A DNA stretch of 64,000 bases from Azadirachta indica (GCA_022749755.1 CM040447.1:14731087-14795086), one strand, 5' to 3'. Shown: positions 11,950 to 24,683, counted from the stretch's first letter. The notes: a model not told the origin generated them from the letters alone. Made by a program: numbers and translations.

Positions 11950-13685
11950 TGTGAGGTTTTATCAAATTTGACCCGTCCTCACTATGTAAGTCAAGATGGT
12001 CAGGTCCCTGTAGAGATTATATAGCTCTAGATTTTGGTCGTAGTTTTGTTGATTATTATAGATACCTTCATTTTATTGATCTTGCTTTTAATCTTCATGA
12101 AGATGATTTGTTCATCTCCTTCTGTTGTGATATTGGATAAATTTGCGTCCATTCACAGTCCCTGGGGCTCAATTGTAACAAGGCATAACATGGGATACAA
12201 AAGGTTGGACCTGAAAACTTGAAGCCCATTTTGGGTTGTGGTCTGCGCCCATGTCAGAAATATATGCCAACGGGCCGCAGTCTAAGTTCCGGGTGAGTTA
12301 GGAATTCATGGTAAATGACCAGACGTCCCATGCCACATGTCTTCAGACAAGTAGATCCGCAAATCGCGCCAATTAATGTGTCGGCGGAGAAGGACCCCAT
12401 CAGCTCCCGTCTTGCCAGTTTTTTCTCCAATACTTTTTGAACTTTTCCTTTCAAACCGAATGGACTCTAGGGTGAACAAGTCTACAAAGGACGATATCAA
12501 TATCAAACCATGTTTACTTTAAGCTGGATGAAATAAAAATTTGATATGTTAGAGGAAAACGAACACCGAGGACATGAAAAAAATATTTAAACGATGCATA
12601 AACATTGATAAAGAATTGGCGCTGGAACATGCAACTGTGTTTACACTAGGTAATTCAATGAAAAATAGTCGAAACGGAAAATTCTAGAAGCAAAAGAGGT
12701 CCATTTAAATTAAAAACAGCATTGGATATTATTTCTCACATGGGTTACGCCGCGTGTTGTGTCAGATAGAGACATGAGACATGAGACATGCAAGTGAAGT
12801 ATGTGTTTATAGATGCCGTGCCGTGGGGAAGCTGAATCCGAATAGGTTCAGATGTCAGAATAGAAATGAAAGTCGTTATGTTTTATATGCCGCGCCCTCA
12901 AAACACATCAATTGATTGACAAGCCTTCATGAAGTTTCCAATGGCTGCCAAGCTTTTTGGCTTTCTGATAAAGACCAGGGGATCAAAATATTAAAGTAAA
13001 AATTAAAATCCAACGGCTGTTGCCAAGATTTTTCAAACAGTTTTGCTGTATTAATCCACGGTTGGCCAGAATTAAAGAATTGGTTGAAGATGCCCTACAG
13101 CCAGGGCCCATGGTTGTTGAATTATGTGTTGCAACACTTGAAAATGTAAAATTGCTGTAGAAATGCTCACTTTGTTAATTAGAAAATAATTGGATATTGG
13201 CAAAACTCACTCTAAAGTCAGTTAATATACTCAGTTTAAATCTGTAACAAATTTCATCATTGTTGGAGGGACGGCTAAAATAAAATCAAGTCTTCCCACC
13301 ATATTTTTAATGAGCGATAATGATCATATCCCGATATCTTATTTTAATATCTGATGCGTCACTTCTCTTTCTTCTTTTTTTTAATAGATCCCCACTTGTT
13401 TCCCATGCGTTAAATCATGCCAACAGGATGATGTTGAACATGAAATTGTTGATGATCCGTGTGAATTTTGTTTGTAATTCTGAGAACCAATTTACCTTGA
13501 TGTATACTGCAATGAAGTATAAAGAATAGTTCCATTTTAGGTTACTGAGGGGACACTGTTAATTTTTATAATAATATATTATTATTGCAGTTATAACCGG
13601 ACAAACTTCGATCACAGCCAACTGCTTAAAAACCCTCATCTTCAATTGCTCTCCTTTCAAAACGTTATAATATCTCCTTTTATAT
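11950..13685. other. Intergenic, no gene seen
   Basis: Contains the 3' untranslated part of the GTPase gene and the distal promoter of the mannanase gene. Open frames in 12034-13529 lack domains and typical coding composition. No repeat structure stands out except a tandem ACATGAG near 12771-12788. Confidence 0.6.
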
Positions 13686-13697
13686 ATTATATAAACA
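13686..13697 (+). promoter_or_regulatory. Probable TATA box of the mannanase gene
   Basis: ATTATATAAACA lies 36-47 bases before the ATG at 13733. If used, it implies a very short leader of roughly 10-20 bases. A second TATATA lies just upstream. Confidence 0.45.
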
Positions 13698-13732
13698 GTA
13701 TTCCTCCATCCACTCAGAGGAGTGAGACAGGG

Positions 13733-16016
13733 ATGAAGTTCTTACATTTGTCTTTTGCTCTCTTTTTGGCCATTTTAATCCTTCAGCAATCTTCCAACAT
13801 CTATGTTGAAGCAGGAGATGGTTTTATCAGAACTAGAGGAACACATTTTCTGTTGAATGGTAATCTCTACTATGCAAATGGATTTAATGCCTACTGGTTA
13901 ATGTATGTAGCTTCTGATCCATCTCAGAGATCCAAAGTATCAACTGCTTTTCATGAAGCTGCAAGCCATGGCCTCACTGTTGCTAGAACTTGGGCTTTCA
14001 GTGATGGTGGTTACAGACCTTTACAGTATTCTCCTGGCTCCTACAATGAGCAAATGTTTAAGGTCTATCTCTCACACGCTGATCCTTTTGGTTTTAAACA
14101 ATTTCCTTTATTCGTATAATCTTTGAAGTTCATAATTCTGATTATATGGATTCTAATATTTTGTTTGTTCGATGATTTAAAAGGGATTGGATTTTGTCAT
14201 AGCTGAGGCAAGAAAATATGGAATCAAGCTCATACTGAGCTTGGCCAACAACTACGAAAGCTTTGGGGGGAAGAAACAGTATGTCAACTGGGCTAGAAGT
14301 CAAGGCCAGTACCTGACTTCTGATGATGATTTCTTTAGAAACTCTGTTGTTAAGGGTTACTACAAGAACCATATAAGGGCAAGTTTTTATTTTTTCCTTC
14401 TTAGAGTGAAGATATCTTTAATTTGCTTTGCTGTTGTTAAGTCTTGCTATTGTTTTGGATGAAACATTCCTAATGGGTAGTAGTAATCGCAGTTTTAATT
14501 GAAAAGCAGAAAAGGCCGTACAGCTCCTGATTTGTGCTCTATTTTGGTGATGAATACATTTTCACTTTATGTGCTGTTTAGTTCTATTATAAGAAAAAAA
14601 AAATCATAGTACTGTTATGAAATTTCAGTTACTGATTGGATATTGGTTTTCCTGAAAGATTTCAGTTGATACATGATTATATAAAGTTTCTGAGCCTCTT
14701 CTTTATGTCATGACATGAAAGATGCTTAGTCCAATTTGTCTGTGCTTTTTGCAGACTGTTCTTAATAGATATAATAGCTTTACTGGAATTCACTACAAAG
14801 ATGATCCAACAATTATGGCCTGGGAGCTTATGAATGAGCCTAGATGCACATCAGATCCCTCTGGAAGGACCATTCAGGTCGATAATCTTTCCACTTCTTC
14901 TGTTACTTGTTAATTTGTTTAGACCTTAAGAACTAACATTACCTAGCAACTTTTATCCATTAATAGTCTACTTCGTTTCAGCTTGATGTATTCTCATTTT
15001 AAATTTAGTTTCATTTGGTTGGTCCATAATAGATTAGCCATCAAGAGTTTACATTTCTCCACCCACCTCCATGAAAGCAAAACCCCATTCGTGAATGTGA
15101 AAATTTTATTTACCTTTTCAACAACTAGATCTAACTGCTTTATGATTTTGTTAGTTTTTTACTTTTGTCTTCATGGGATTCACGCTTAACTTATTGCTCA
15201 TTGGTTGTATGATAGGCTTGGATAATGGAAATAGCTTCCTACGTAAAGTCCATAGACAGAAATCACTTGCTGGACGCTGGTTTAGAAGGATTTTACGGAC
15301 AATCAACACCTCAGAGGAAGAGACTCAATCCTAATCTTGAAATTGGGACAGACTTCATTGCTAACAACCGGATCCCTGGCATTGATTTTGCAACAGTTCA
15401 TTCATATCCTGATCAATGGTAAATGTTATCTATATAGTATCTAATTATAATACTCTCGTTTTATGAAAAGAGTTCAAGTAAAACATTTGAAACGATTTCA
15501 TAACTATTACCAAAAATAAATTATAGGGTGTTATTTAGATAATATTGTTGCATGAACAGGTTATCCAGCTCAAATGATCAATATCAGCTTTCTTTCCTGA
15601 ACAACTGGCTCAACACCCACATCCAGGATGCACAATACATTCTACGGAAGCCCATACTCATCACAGAATTCGGGAAATCATGGAAAGATCCTGGTTACAG
15701 CACCCACCAGAGAGATGTTATGTTCAATACTGTGTACTACAAGATTTACTCATCAGCAAAAAGAGAAGGTGCAGCAGCTGGAGGCCTGTTTTGGCAACTT
15801 CTAACCGGAGGAATGGACTCTTTTCGAGATGGTTATGAGATAGTTTTGAGCCAAAGCCCCTCAACAGCAAATTTGATCACTCAACAAGCTAACAAGTTGT
15901 ATCAAATTCGCAAGATTTTTGCAAGAATGAGAAATGTCGAGAGGTGGAAGAGGGCAAGGGCCATAAGGAGGGGACACTGGCAGGGCGGAATCAGGGGAAG
16001 GCATATTGGAAACTGA
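13733..16016 (+). CDS. Mannan endo-1,4-beta-mannosidase, GH5, secreted
   Basis: Five exons: 13733-14062, 14184-14378, 14755-14877, 15216-15418 and 15560-16016, giving 435 residues, the normal length for plant MAN proteins. It hydrolyses internal beta-1,4 links of mannans and glucomannans in the cell wall. Residues 1 to about 28 are a signal peptide ([17 protein letters not shown]..). Conserved GH5 blocks are in order: [47 protein letters not shown] with acid/base Glu203, [10 protein letters not shown] and ITEFGKSW with nucleophile Glu320. The C-terminus carries a strongly basic extension ([17 protein letters not shown]) that may bind anionic wall polymers. Intron 2 uses a GC donor (AGG|GCAAGT); the GT six bases further on would shift the frame. 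Start is the ATG that puts the signal peptide at the N-terminus; the longer open frame upstream has no ATG in a likely leader. Confidence 0.96.
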
Positions 16017-16840
16017 AACTGAATCTCGTGTGACGGGATTGGATGTCACTGTAATAACTATAAACCTGTTTAATTGTAGTCATAGGTAAAGTTTTGGGAA
16101 GTTGTCTCCCCTAGTGATGAACGTTACTCGTCCAGGAGAGTAGCTAGGACTTTTTTAAGTATATGTTAAATCTCTGTATCTTTGTTGTGTTTTCGCTATA
16201 TATCAACCGAGTTCTTTAGGCAAAACTCTGTCAGGAAAGGATGAAAGTGGAAGAGTTTCGAAACTTTGTTGTCAGCAGAAACAGATGGTTTTTAATTAGG
16301 TTTTTTTTTATTGCTTGCTTAAGATCAGATTGTAAAATGCTCCAAGAGAATGGCTTGAAAATCTGATCAAAGTGTAACCAATCAAATTCCTTCTTTCTAT
16401 TTTATAACTTCTCTCTGTTGTTTTCTATATGCATCTAAACATTGTTACTCTTACCGTAATAATCATAGGCAACATATTGTTATGCAACATCATGTAAGAT
16501 ACTGTCACTTTCATAAATATCATCCTTTGTGTATAAAATATATTTACGTTCATTTTATAATATAATTGTATGCGTAACACAACTATATAATATCATATAG
16601 TTAGATGTCAGACAAAATAACATATAGTTGAAGTATAGACAATATGTCAACTGTTTAATACAATGAAAAGGTGCTGAATAAAATTTACTTTTAGAACCCA
16701 CAAAATTAAAAAAATCAATTACCCAAAATAAAAAACGGAAAAAGAGAAAATTGCGAATTGGACACGGCCGACGTCAAAACACTGCGTTTTGTATTTGGGC
16801 TATATAGTGTTGGGCTTACGATCCGAATCTAAATTCTCAA
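16017..16840. other. Intergenic between mannanase and PPR genes
   Basis: Mannanase 3' untranslated region followed by about 500 bases of AT-rich sequence. A TATA-like GGGCTATATAG at about 16798-16807 is a weak candidate for the PPR promoter. Confidence 0.5.
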
Positions 16841-16903
16841 ATGAGTGTCGGTTATGTGCGCGAGAGCAATGGATGGTGCATGTGCATGGCTGTTCCACAA
16901 TGA
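16841..16903 (+). promoter_or_regulatory. uORF overlapping the PPR start region (ATGA)
   Basis: An ATG at 16841 opens a 20-codon frame, out of frame with the PPR protein, ending in TGA at 16901-16903. That stop overlaps the second in-frame PPR ATG at 16900 as ATGA. The first PPR ATG (16873) lies inside the uORF, so translation of the uORF would favour the start at 16900. Depends on the unknown transcription start. Confidence 0.4.
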
Positions 16904-19044
16904 CAAGAAACATGCTGCTATCAAATCGGCCACGTATCAGCAGACTGTTTAGCAGCTCAGCCATCTCTTACTCTGAACGACGACATTCGCCGGTTTGGCC
17001 TCCAAAACCGGACCAACTTTCTCAATCACTTGAATTACCTATTCCTTTAAACATGCTTGATGTCAATTCTCGACTCAAGCAACTAGTGAAAACCGGCTAC
17101 TTATCCGATGCTCGCAAAATGTTTGATACAATGCGTTACCGAGACGAGATTTCGTGGACCACTATGATATCTGGTTATGTCAATGTCATGGGCTCCACTG
17201 AAGCTTTGGCATTGTTTTCGAAAATGTGGGTTGAGCCTGGAATGAACATGGATCCCTTTATACTAAGCCTTGCTCTCAAAGCTTCTGCACTCAATGTGAA
17301 TGTTAATTACGGAGAATCATTACATGGATATACAGCAAAAACCGGTTTTGTGAACTCTGTTTTCGTGGGTAGTGCGCTTTTAGACATGTACTCCAAATTT
17401 GGAAAAATTGAGCTTGGTTGTAGAGTTTTTGATGAAATGCCATTGAGGAATGTAGTATCCTGGACTGCTATTATTACGGGCCTTGTTCGTTCTGGTTATA
17501 ATAAGGAGGGAGTGGTTTACTTTTCTGAAATGTGGAGATCAAAAGTGCAGTGTGATTCATACACGTATGCTATTGCATTAAAGGCTTGTGCTGATTCAGG
17601 TGCTTTGAGTTGTGGAAGGGAGATTCATACTCACACCATAAAGAGAGGTTTTGATGTGAGCTCATTTGTTGCTAACTCTCTTGCTACAATGTATAACAAA
17701 TGTGGGAAATTAGACTATGGTTTGTGTTTGTTTGAAAGAATGAGCGCGCCTGATGTGGTTTCATGGACAACAACAATAACAACTTATGTTCAAATGGGTC
17801 ACGAGGAAAATGCTTTTGAAGCATTTGTAAAAATGAGAGAATCAGATGTGAAACCCAATGAGTATACTTTTGCTGCAGTTATCTCCGCTTCTGCCAACCT
17901 TGCAAGAATCCAACTGGGCAAGCAGTTACATGCCCATGTTTTCCATTTAGGCCTTGTGGATTCTTTGTCAGTGGCCAATTCCATCATGACCATGTATTCA
18001 AAATGTGGACAGTTAATTTCAACTTCAAGGGTATTTCATGAGATGAGCAGGAGGGATATTATTTCATGGAGCACTATAATTGGAGGTTATTCTCAAGGAG
18101 GTTGTGGAGAAGAAGCTTTTGAGTATCTATCATTGATGAGAAGAGAAGGACCAAGACCAAATGAGTTTGCTTTTGCTAGTGTGCTGAGTGTGTGTGGAAA
18201 TATGGCAATTCTTGAGCAAGGGATTCAACTCCATGCTCATGTAATGTCCATTGGATTGGAGCACACAGCTATGATACAAAGTGCTTTAATCAATATGTAT
18301 TCAAAATGTGGGAGTATAAAAGAGGCTTCACAAATCTTCTATGAAACAGAAAGTGATGATATTATTTCGTGGACGGCCATGATTAATGGCTATGCTGAAC
18401 ATGGCTACAGCCAAGAAGCCATTGATTTGTTTGAGAAGCTTCCGAGGGTTGGTTTGAGACCAGACTCTGTGACCTTCATTGGTGTTCTTACTGCTTGTAG
18501 CCATGCGGGGCTTGTTGATCTTGGTTTCCATTACTTCAATTTGATGAATAATGAATACCGGATTAATCCTTCTAAAGAACACTATGGTTGCATGATTGAT
18601 CTCCTGTGCCGAGCTGGACGACTTAGTGATGCTGAGAACATGATCAAAAGAATGCCTCATCAACAGGATGATGTTGTTTGGTCAACTCTGCTTCGAGCCT
18701 GTAGGGTCCATGGTGACGTGGATTGTGGAAGACGCACTGCAGAGAAGATTTTTGAATTAGAACCAAATTGTGCAGGGACTCACATTACCCTTGCTAACAT
18801 TTACGCTGGTAAAGGGAGATGGAGAGAAGCAGCAGCAGTTAGGAAGATGATGAGATCAAAGGGAGTGACTAAGGAACCTGGATGGTCTTGGATTAAAATA
18901 AAAGATCAGGTATCTGCATTTGTTTCTGGTGACCGCTTTCATCCACAGAGTGAAGATATATACCATGTACTAGATTTACTAGCTTCAAGGGCAGAAGTTG
19001 CTATCCATGAATTGGATTCTCTCGCACATGATGTTGAATATTAG
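16873..19044 (+). CDS. Pentatricopeptide repeat protein, PLS type with E domain
   Basis: One exon, 723 residues from this ATG. The open frame continues upstream to 16789 without an ATG; in-frame ATGs at 16900 and 16912 are also possible and give a shorter leader. The N-terminus (RPRISRLFSSSAISYSERR) is Arg/Ser-rich with few acidic residues, like a mitochondrial or plastid targeting peptide. From about residue 45 the chain is a continuous array of PPR motifs, with repeated signatures such as VVSWTAIITG, DVVSWTTTIT, DIISWSTIIGG and DIISWTAMINGY, and LxxMYSKCG between them. The end (EPGWSWIKIKDQVSAFVSGD, then HPQSEDIY) is an E/E+ domain without a DYW deaminase. Such proteins usually guide C-to-U editing of single organelle transcripts and recruit a deaminase in trans. 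It looks like the Arabidopsis At3g47840 type, but the site it edits cannot be told from sequence. Confidence 0.95.
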   Translation: MVHVHGCSTMTRNMLLSNRPRISRLFSSSAISYSERRHSPVWPPKPDQLSQSLELPIPLNMLDVNSRLKQLVKTGYLSDARKMFDTMRYRDEISWTTMISGYVNVMGSTEALALFSKMWVEPGMNMDPFILSLALKASALNVNVNYGESLHGYTAKTGFVNSVFVGSALLDMYSKFGKIELGCRVFDEMPLRNVVSWTAIITGLVRSGYNKEGVVYFSEMWRSKVQCDSYTYAIALKACADSGALSCGREIHTHTIKRGFDVSSFVANSLATMYNKCGKLDYGLCLFERMSAPDVVSWTTTITTYVQMGHEENAFEAFVKMRESDVKPNEYTFAAVISASANLARIQLGKQLHAHVFHLGLVDSLSVANSIMTMYSKCGQLISTSRVFHEMSRRDIISWSTIIGGYSQGGCGEEAFEYLSLMRREGPRPNEFAFASVLSVCGNMAILEQGIQLHAHVMSIGLEHTAMIQSALINMYSKCGSIKEASQIFYETESDDIISWTAMINGYAEHGYSQEAIDLFEKLPRVGLRPDSVTFIGVLTACSHAGLVDLGFHYFNLMNNEYRINPSKEHYGCMIDLLCRAGRLSDAENMIKRMPHQQDDVVWSTLLRACRVHGDVDCGRRTAEKIFELEPNCAGTHITLANIYAGKGRWREAAAVRKMMRSKGVTKEPGWSWIKIKDQVSAFVSGDRFHPQSEDIYHVLDLLASRAEVAIHELDSLAHDVEY

Positions 19045-20837
19045 CAGAAGGTGGATCCATATTTCATGCTTTTCATTGCAGATTGAGCCTATCTTCAGTT
19101 TACATGGTTGCTTGTGTGATGACTGCTTACTATAATAACAGCAAGCCAAAACTGGACAATGCAAAGAACGGACAACAGCAAGAAGCTAAGTGTTAAAAAG
19201 TTATACTGGAATGAGGGCAAATTGGTTATAGAGTATAAGCGACCAAGAAAAGAAAAATGAGGACATACTTGTTGGGAGCCTATAAGAATCAGTGAGATAA
19301 AATCTTTATCTGCAACTAAATGATTCTCTCCAAATGTGTCACTGACTGGTTGTCAGGCAATTCAGTTGCAGGAATATATAGTTGTGGTTTTCTGGTCTTG
19401 TTCACTTGTACACTTTTTAAACGCCGAACACAATGGTTTTCACTTTTCCAACTGCTGGAAGCCTGGGGTCTATCAACATTCAGTCAACACTATCTAGCTG
19501 AAGCAGCCATAATTCATGAGATCAGAGTGATGCAACATCCAATTATGTCAGTTTCCTAGGAGTAAGCTCTGTGCCGGTTTTGGTGGCACCCAAGAAGACA
19601 TAGGAGTCAAAACAATGTATGTTTACTGATGGAAGGAAGCCGTTGACATGGGGTTGCCACCTTATCAACCGTCCTACTGTGTCCTCCTTTGAACTTTAAA
19701 CGTCTCAAGGTTTTGTGAACATCAGTTTCAAGTGTCAAGATTGAAATTAGACAACTCAGTGTTGGTTGAGCTTGAGTTGTTCAAACAAAACTGACCAGGT
19801 TTCATTGATTTATTGGTATTTAAGATGTGCTTTTACCTTAATAGTTTGCTTTTGGGATAGACGGAAGAGAGAACAACAAGGTAGCAGGTTCAACTCCGTC
19901 ACTAGACAGGCAATTTTTCTTCTCTCTTATTTTGCTTTTTGCCATACCCATATGATACAAGTTTCTCATTTGTCCTTGGACAAACTATTGATTCAATTGT
20001 AATTTAGATTAATCATTTTCCTTTTCGAAATTTACGTGCGTTAAAGCTAATTTCGAAGCCGTAAACTGGATTCAGTGAAGAACTTTACTTTTTAAGTGTG
20101 CATCCACATTTCCTGTTTCGCTTGTTCAGCTGCCTTGTACTTCTTCAATTCGTGAGGATTTTTATATCATATGTGTTCAATCGGTTCTGCATGGCAATTA
20201 AATCCTCGGGCCAGAAATTCTCTATATCATATAACTAGCGCCGATATATTCAAGAAGACTAAGACCGCAAACAGATGACGATATCCAATTCCTTCTGCAA
20301 CCGCGTTTAAGAGTAACTTCGAACACCGACAATTTATAATTATATGTATTTCAAAGACTCGGAAATTTTCACGACTGAGAATTATCTGTTTACAAATTGT
20401 TATGATAAGAGATCGAAGTACATCCGAAATCACAGTTCGAGGTTGTTTATTATTATACTTTGCTCAGAGTTTGGAACTTACCAGGACAAAACTCAAATAT
20501 TGCATTTGCATTTAGCAGTACTAAAGTATTTCCCAATCACTCGTGTTGTTAAAATTTCCCCCAAGATTGTTGACAAATAATGAATTATCTTCAAATTACT
20601 CTTTTTGAATTAAGCTTTGTAAGAGAAGAGAGAATTAATTGAATGCGTAACTTGCAGATGTAATCCCTCAATCCAAATGAGCAAAAACTCAAAAGGATCC
20701 TACTTTCTCATTTTTATGCAGCCATTCAATTTGGCCCACATATTTCTCATCTGTTACATGTTTAGTTTATTGACATCTCTTAGTGAAACTTGTCAAACAA
20801 ATTGACGTATAATATTTCAATCTCTATAACACAAAGT
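19045..20837. other. Intergenic between convergent PPR and phosphatase genes
   Basis: The two genes converge here, so this holds both 3' ends. No coding region, RNA gene or clear transposon was recognised. A B-box-like GGTTCAACTCC at about 19888 has no matching A-box, so it is not called as tRNA or SINE. Confidence 0.55.
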
Positions 20838-23800
20838 TCATTCATCCTTTAGCCAATATTGAATCACATACAAAACAAAGCCTAAGCAAAATACAGCAGC
20901 CCCTGAAGCAACGATTATCTGAACCCACGGACTGGAATTAAATGCTTCCAGCACAAATGCATTCCATGACAAAAACCATAAAATAGAGAAAGTTGAACCC
21001 ACAGCAGCACCAACTACCACTTGGCCGATTGTATGAAGTTGTTGTGATACTCGTAACCATGACTGCAAAATCAAATCCCCAGATGATAAGGCAGATATAA
21101 GCAGCCTATTCATTTAAGTCCCACAGTTAAAATCATTTTTGATTAAAAGTCTTCAGACAACATTGTAGCCATAGCTAATGTTATGCGTGTATACTAAAAC
21201 GAAATGCAACATCATCTAGCAAAGCAGATTACTTGACGTAGCACCAAATAGGTAGAAAGAATAGGAAGGAAGAGGAGAAAATTGGGGTGTACAAAATGAA
21301 GAGGGAGAAATTCAGAAGAAAAAGGAGAAATAACAGGAGCAACAAAGGGAAAACATCACGATTTTTCAATATTCTTCACATCTACCTCTTATACTGAAAA
21401 TAAGACCCTATTTATAGTGGTCATAACCCTAAACCAAAAGAAAATAAATCTACTTGTAATAAAAGATAAAAAAATCCTACTCTTAACAAAGAGAATGATA
21501 ATGAAAACCAAAAACAACTGAAGTAAGTAACCCAAACACGACTATAACAAGAAACTAAAGCCTAATACAAAATAAAATAAGAGATAAAACATTCCAAAAC
21601 TAGCCTAACTCGTTCTACATCATTACCACCACTGTGATCAAACGCTCTCTTGAAACCAGATATGCATGAGGAGAAATCTTTAGTTTCTTCATTATACTAA
21701 AATGGTCAATGCACGGAAAAGGAAATAATGTTATTGTGTAATCACACCAGCATTTGAAAAACATGATTGTTTAATACATGATAGATGTTCTTGACACAGC
21801 ATACTTTAATGGTAAAATTCAGGTGCTGATTTGGTCACCATCCTTCTAAATCAATATCTATGCACATGATGTTCAGTGAACATCTAAAAATTGGACCACT
21901 CTTGAATCACAGCAAATTTCTGTCAGCAAGGAAAATGGTTGTTTACAGGTACTGTGTATAACTCTAGAATTATTAACACCACCCCCTCCACTTATTGACA
22001 GGCTACAGAAATTCCTCATAATTAAAGTTAGTGATAGTCAAGATGTACTCTATGAACCAGCTGCATCAAATAATAGTCTTACAGAGAAAACTAAGAGAAT
22101 TTTGCAGCCATGTACAGATTAACTAGAAACTAAAATAATTAAATCATGTTTTAAGTGGATTTAAGTTCAGTTAATTGGCTTTACACAGTTTAACTCTTCA
22201 TCACAAGGAACATGCTAAGGATTATCATCAAAACCCAGACCACCTTCATATATACTATGCTGCTATAAAGGAGTAACATTATCACACTTACCAGATATGA
22301 ACCAAATGCCAAGGCAACTCCACTGATTGTCAATGTAGCTTCATTTATCCCAAGCCATTCCACAACTGCAACCGCATGGAAAGAATAGTTTATTACGCAT
22401 GAAAATATAGAACAACACTGATACTAGGCTAACCACTAGCCTAAATTAACACCAACAATCAACATACGCAACAACCCCTCCACCCCACTACCCTTTTTCC
22501 CCATCAAAGATCTTGAAGAAGCAGACACACAACAGAAAGAAGCAATAGCAGATCCATATGAAAAAAATTGCATTGAATTTATATTGCACAGAAATGCATA
22601 ACACAGTACCATAACTGAAAGGAAAACATGGATCAACACGCATCTCGGAAGCTCTACAAGGCAGCTTTCAACATTCAAGATGGTGCATGAACAAATACAA
22701 ATATACTGCAGACAATGAAATCAGTCAATACACTCTGACAAACAAACAGTCAATCTGCTGATTACTGAAATCTTGAAATTTTGAAGTTTTGCCCATATAA
22801 AACTAGCCTTAAATTCAATCTTGAGGATTTCTCCTCATGCCAGTTGCCAGAGAAGTCAGAGTCAAAACAGTCCCTCAACTCTACCCACTATAGGAGTGAT
22901 GAGAGGGTATGGGAGGGAACTGATGAGAAGACTCCCGGCCTGTGATGTGGAGAACAGAATCTATCCTTTTGGCTCAAGGCTCAGGTAGTTCAATCTCCTG
23001 GAACTAAATAAACTCTCACCAACATCATGTTTGCAGCAAGTTTCTTATACAGATTTATGGAAAGCCCAAGCCAAATGAATTTTGAGATTCATATTGAAAG
23101 AGGTTGAAAATTAGTTCCTAGAAAATTGACTATTTGTCCCTCTGGATCTCTATCTGACAACACACGGATAACACTATTTTATTCTTATTATTTGTACTGC
23201 TTTTCGTTCTAAATCATTCATTGCAATTTGAGAAGCAGAAAGCATAGACTCATATAAAGCCTCAGAAGGCTTCATACAGTACAAATTCTCTTGAAATATG
23301 CTTTACTCAGACTAGGAATTCATGAAAGAAAATTATCATTTAAGAAAAAGATATAATAAATTAACAATCATTGGCTCCTTGTAATGGTTTAAAAGGAAGA
23401 AAGTAATTACCTGACAAAATAATAAAGGTGACAATGAAGAAAATGGATTGGGCATGAGAAGATGGCATCCCAGGATCGGATTTTAAAGTGGGAATAGGTC
23501 TCTCTTGGTTCAGAATCCGTTTGAGCACAGTGGATAGTAGAGCATTAAGAACAGATCCCATGGCAGCCCATAAAGCTTCAGAATCATGCCTCCATATAAT
23601 GATAACACCGAATAATCCAGATAACAGCCACTTGCTCTTTACCAACAACAAATAAACAATAAACATAATGAAAATGCCATATTAAACAGCCTTATTAGTC
23701 TTGAATCTTTTTAATTTTATAAGTAAAGTTTCCTTTATTCTCAGGCAACATAACGAATAGCGTGTTTGGGAGTATTTTGTGCTGATTAAAAGCGCTGGTT

Positions 23801-24352
23801 AAAAACATTTTCTGGAGCACTGTAAGCCAAGTTCCAAACTTTTCTTGAAAAAATCACTCGATTAATCAGCAATAACCCATCGGTGTTATTCAATACAGGA
23901 TTTCATGCATATCCTTTATTTGAATAAATAGACAAGAGGCCACAAAACAAAATTGGACAATCAAAGAAATTATATACATTAATGTATGGCAGCAAAAAGA
24001 ATTTAAGGTCAAAATCGAAATGTTACATGCTAAATATACAAACCAGACGATTAAGAGTCGTCTCCAACCCAGAAGCCACGAGCTTAGGTGACCCATCAAT
24101 GAGAGCTTCTTGTTCAATCGCTCTAACATCGTCCTCGGCATCACTGCTACTACTCCTACCACTCCTAAACGCCGACGTCTTAATCATTTCAGTCATGGTT
24201 CTTGTTCTAGTAATAGATCCAGAGCAAAAGACGGACTTTCTGCTAGAACATCGAAGGAACAAACTGTATTTCAAATCCTTCATGAGCTTAGAAAAGCAAT
24301 TGTCAAAATGATTGAGAGTGGGTAGGTGCAAGATGTTAGCTGTTGCAGACAT
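20838..24352 (-). CDS. Lipid phosphate phosphatase epsilon, probably chloroplastic
   Basis: Four exons on the minus strand: 24352-24044, 23636-23411, 22365-22292 and 21062-20838, giving 277 residues; all GT..AG and frames close. It belongs to the PAP2 superfamily, which removes phosphate from phosphatidate to give diacylglycerol. The three signature blocks are present: KRILNQERP (142-150), GMPSSHAQS with the His at 164, and RVSQQLHT (Arg207, His213), the catalytic His-Arg pair. The third block lacks the usual Asp a few residues after the His (Gln instead), which appears normal for the epsilon group. Exon 1 (1-103) is Ser/Arg-rich and poorly conserved, fitting a transit peptide. At least four hydrophobic helices follow, the last ones in LWFLSWNAFVL and ASGAAVFCLGFVLYVI. 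Plastid phosphatidate phosphatase would supply diacylglycerol for galactolipids. The protein ends in KDE just before TGA. Confidence 0.93.
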
Positions 24353-24619
24353 TTTTAATCACTTGAATAAATAAATGATTATTGCGTGTGTACAAAAACT
24401 GAAACAGAGTCACCACCACCACAGCCATTTGTAATCTGCAGCGCTTTTTCTTTTTCTAAGGAAAAAAATCAATTTGTTTGTTTGTACGAAAATTGTGGGT
24501 GGGGTGGGGTTATCAACGCATAGAATTGATGGCTAAAATAATCGAGTGAGAGCAATCCAAACGTGGAATCTGGTTTTGAGCCCTAATTTTATGGTTTCGT
24601 ATCGATGAGTTTGATCGTC

Positions 24620-24683
24620 CACGTGGATCACGAAATAGCCGCTGGTTTTGTTTTGATTTGCCAATCAGCAATTTTTCCACGTG
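24620..24683. promoter_or_regulatory. Two G-boxes upstream of the phosphatase gene
   Basis: CACGTG occurs at 24620-24625 and 24678-24683, 268 and 326 bases before the phosphatase ATG. G-boxes are bound by bHLH and bZIP factors, including light and ABA regulators. Position fits a promoter; function is inferred. Confidence 0.5.

Noticed and set aside
19880..19905. GGTTCAACTCC, a tRNA/SINE B-box-like sequence
   Set aside because: No A-box, cloverleaf or acceptor stem can be built around it.
20227..20433. Minus-strand 68-codon frame
   Set aside because: Residues look protein-like (LLLNAVAEGIGYRHLFAV) but there is no match I recognise, no splice partner and it lies in a 3' intergenic region.
21230..21650. 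Purine-rich and TATA-like stretch in intron 3 of the phosphatase gene, possibly an LTR fragment
   Set aside because: No second copy, no terminal repeats and no coding part found in the window; left as intron.
24023..24325. Plus-strand frames of 71 and 109 codons opposite phosphatase exon 1
   Set aside because: Antisense shadows of a real exon.
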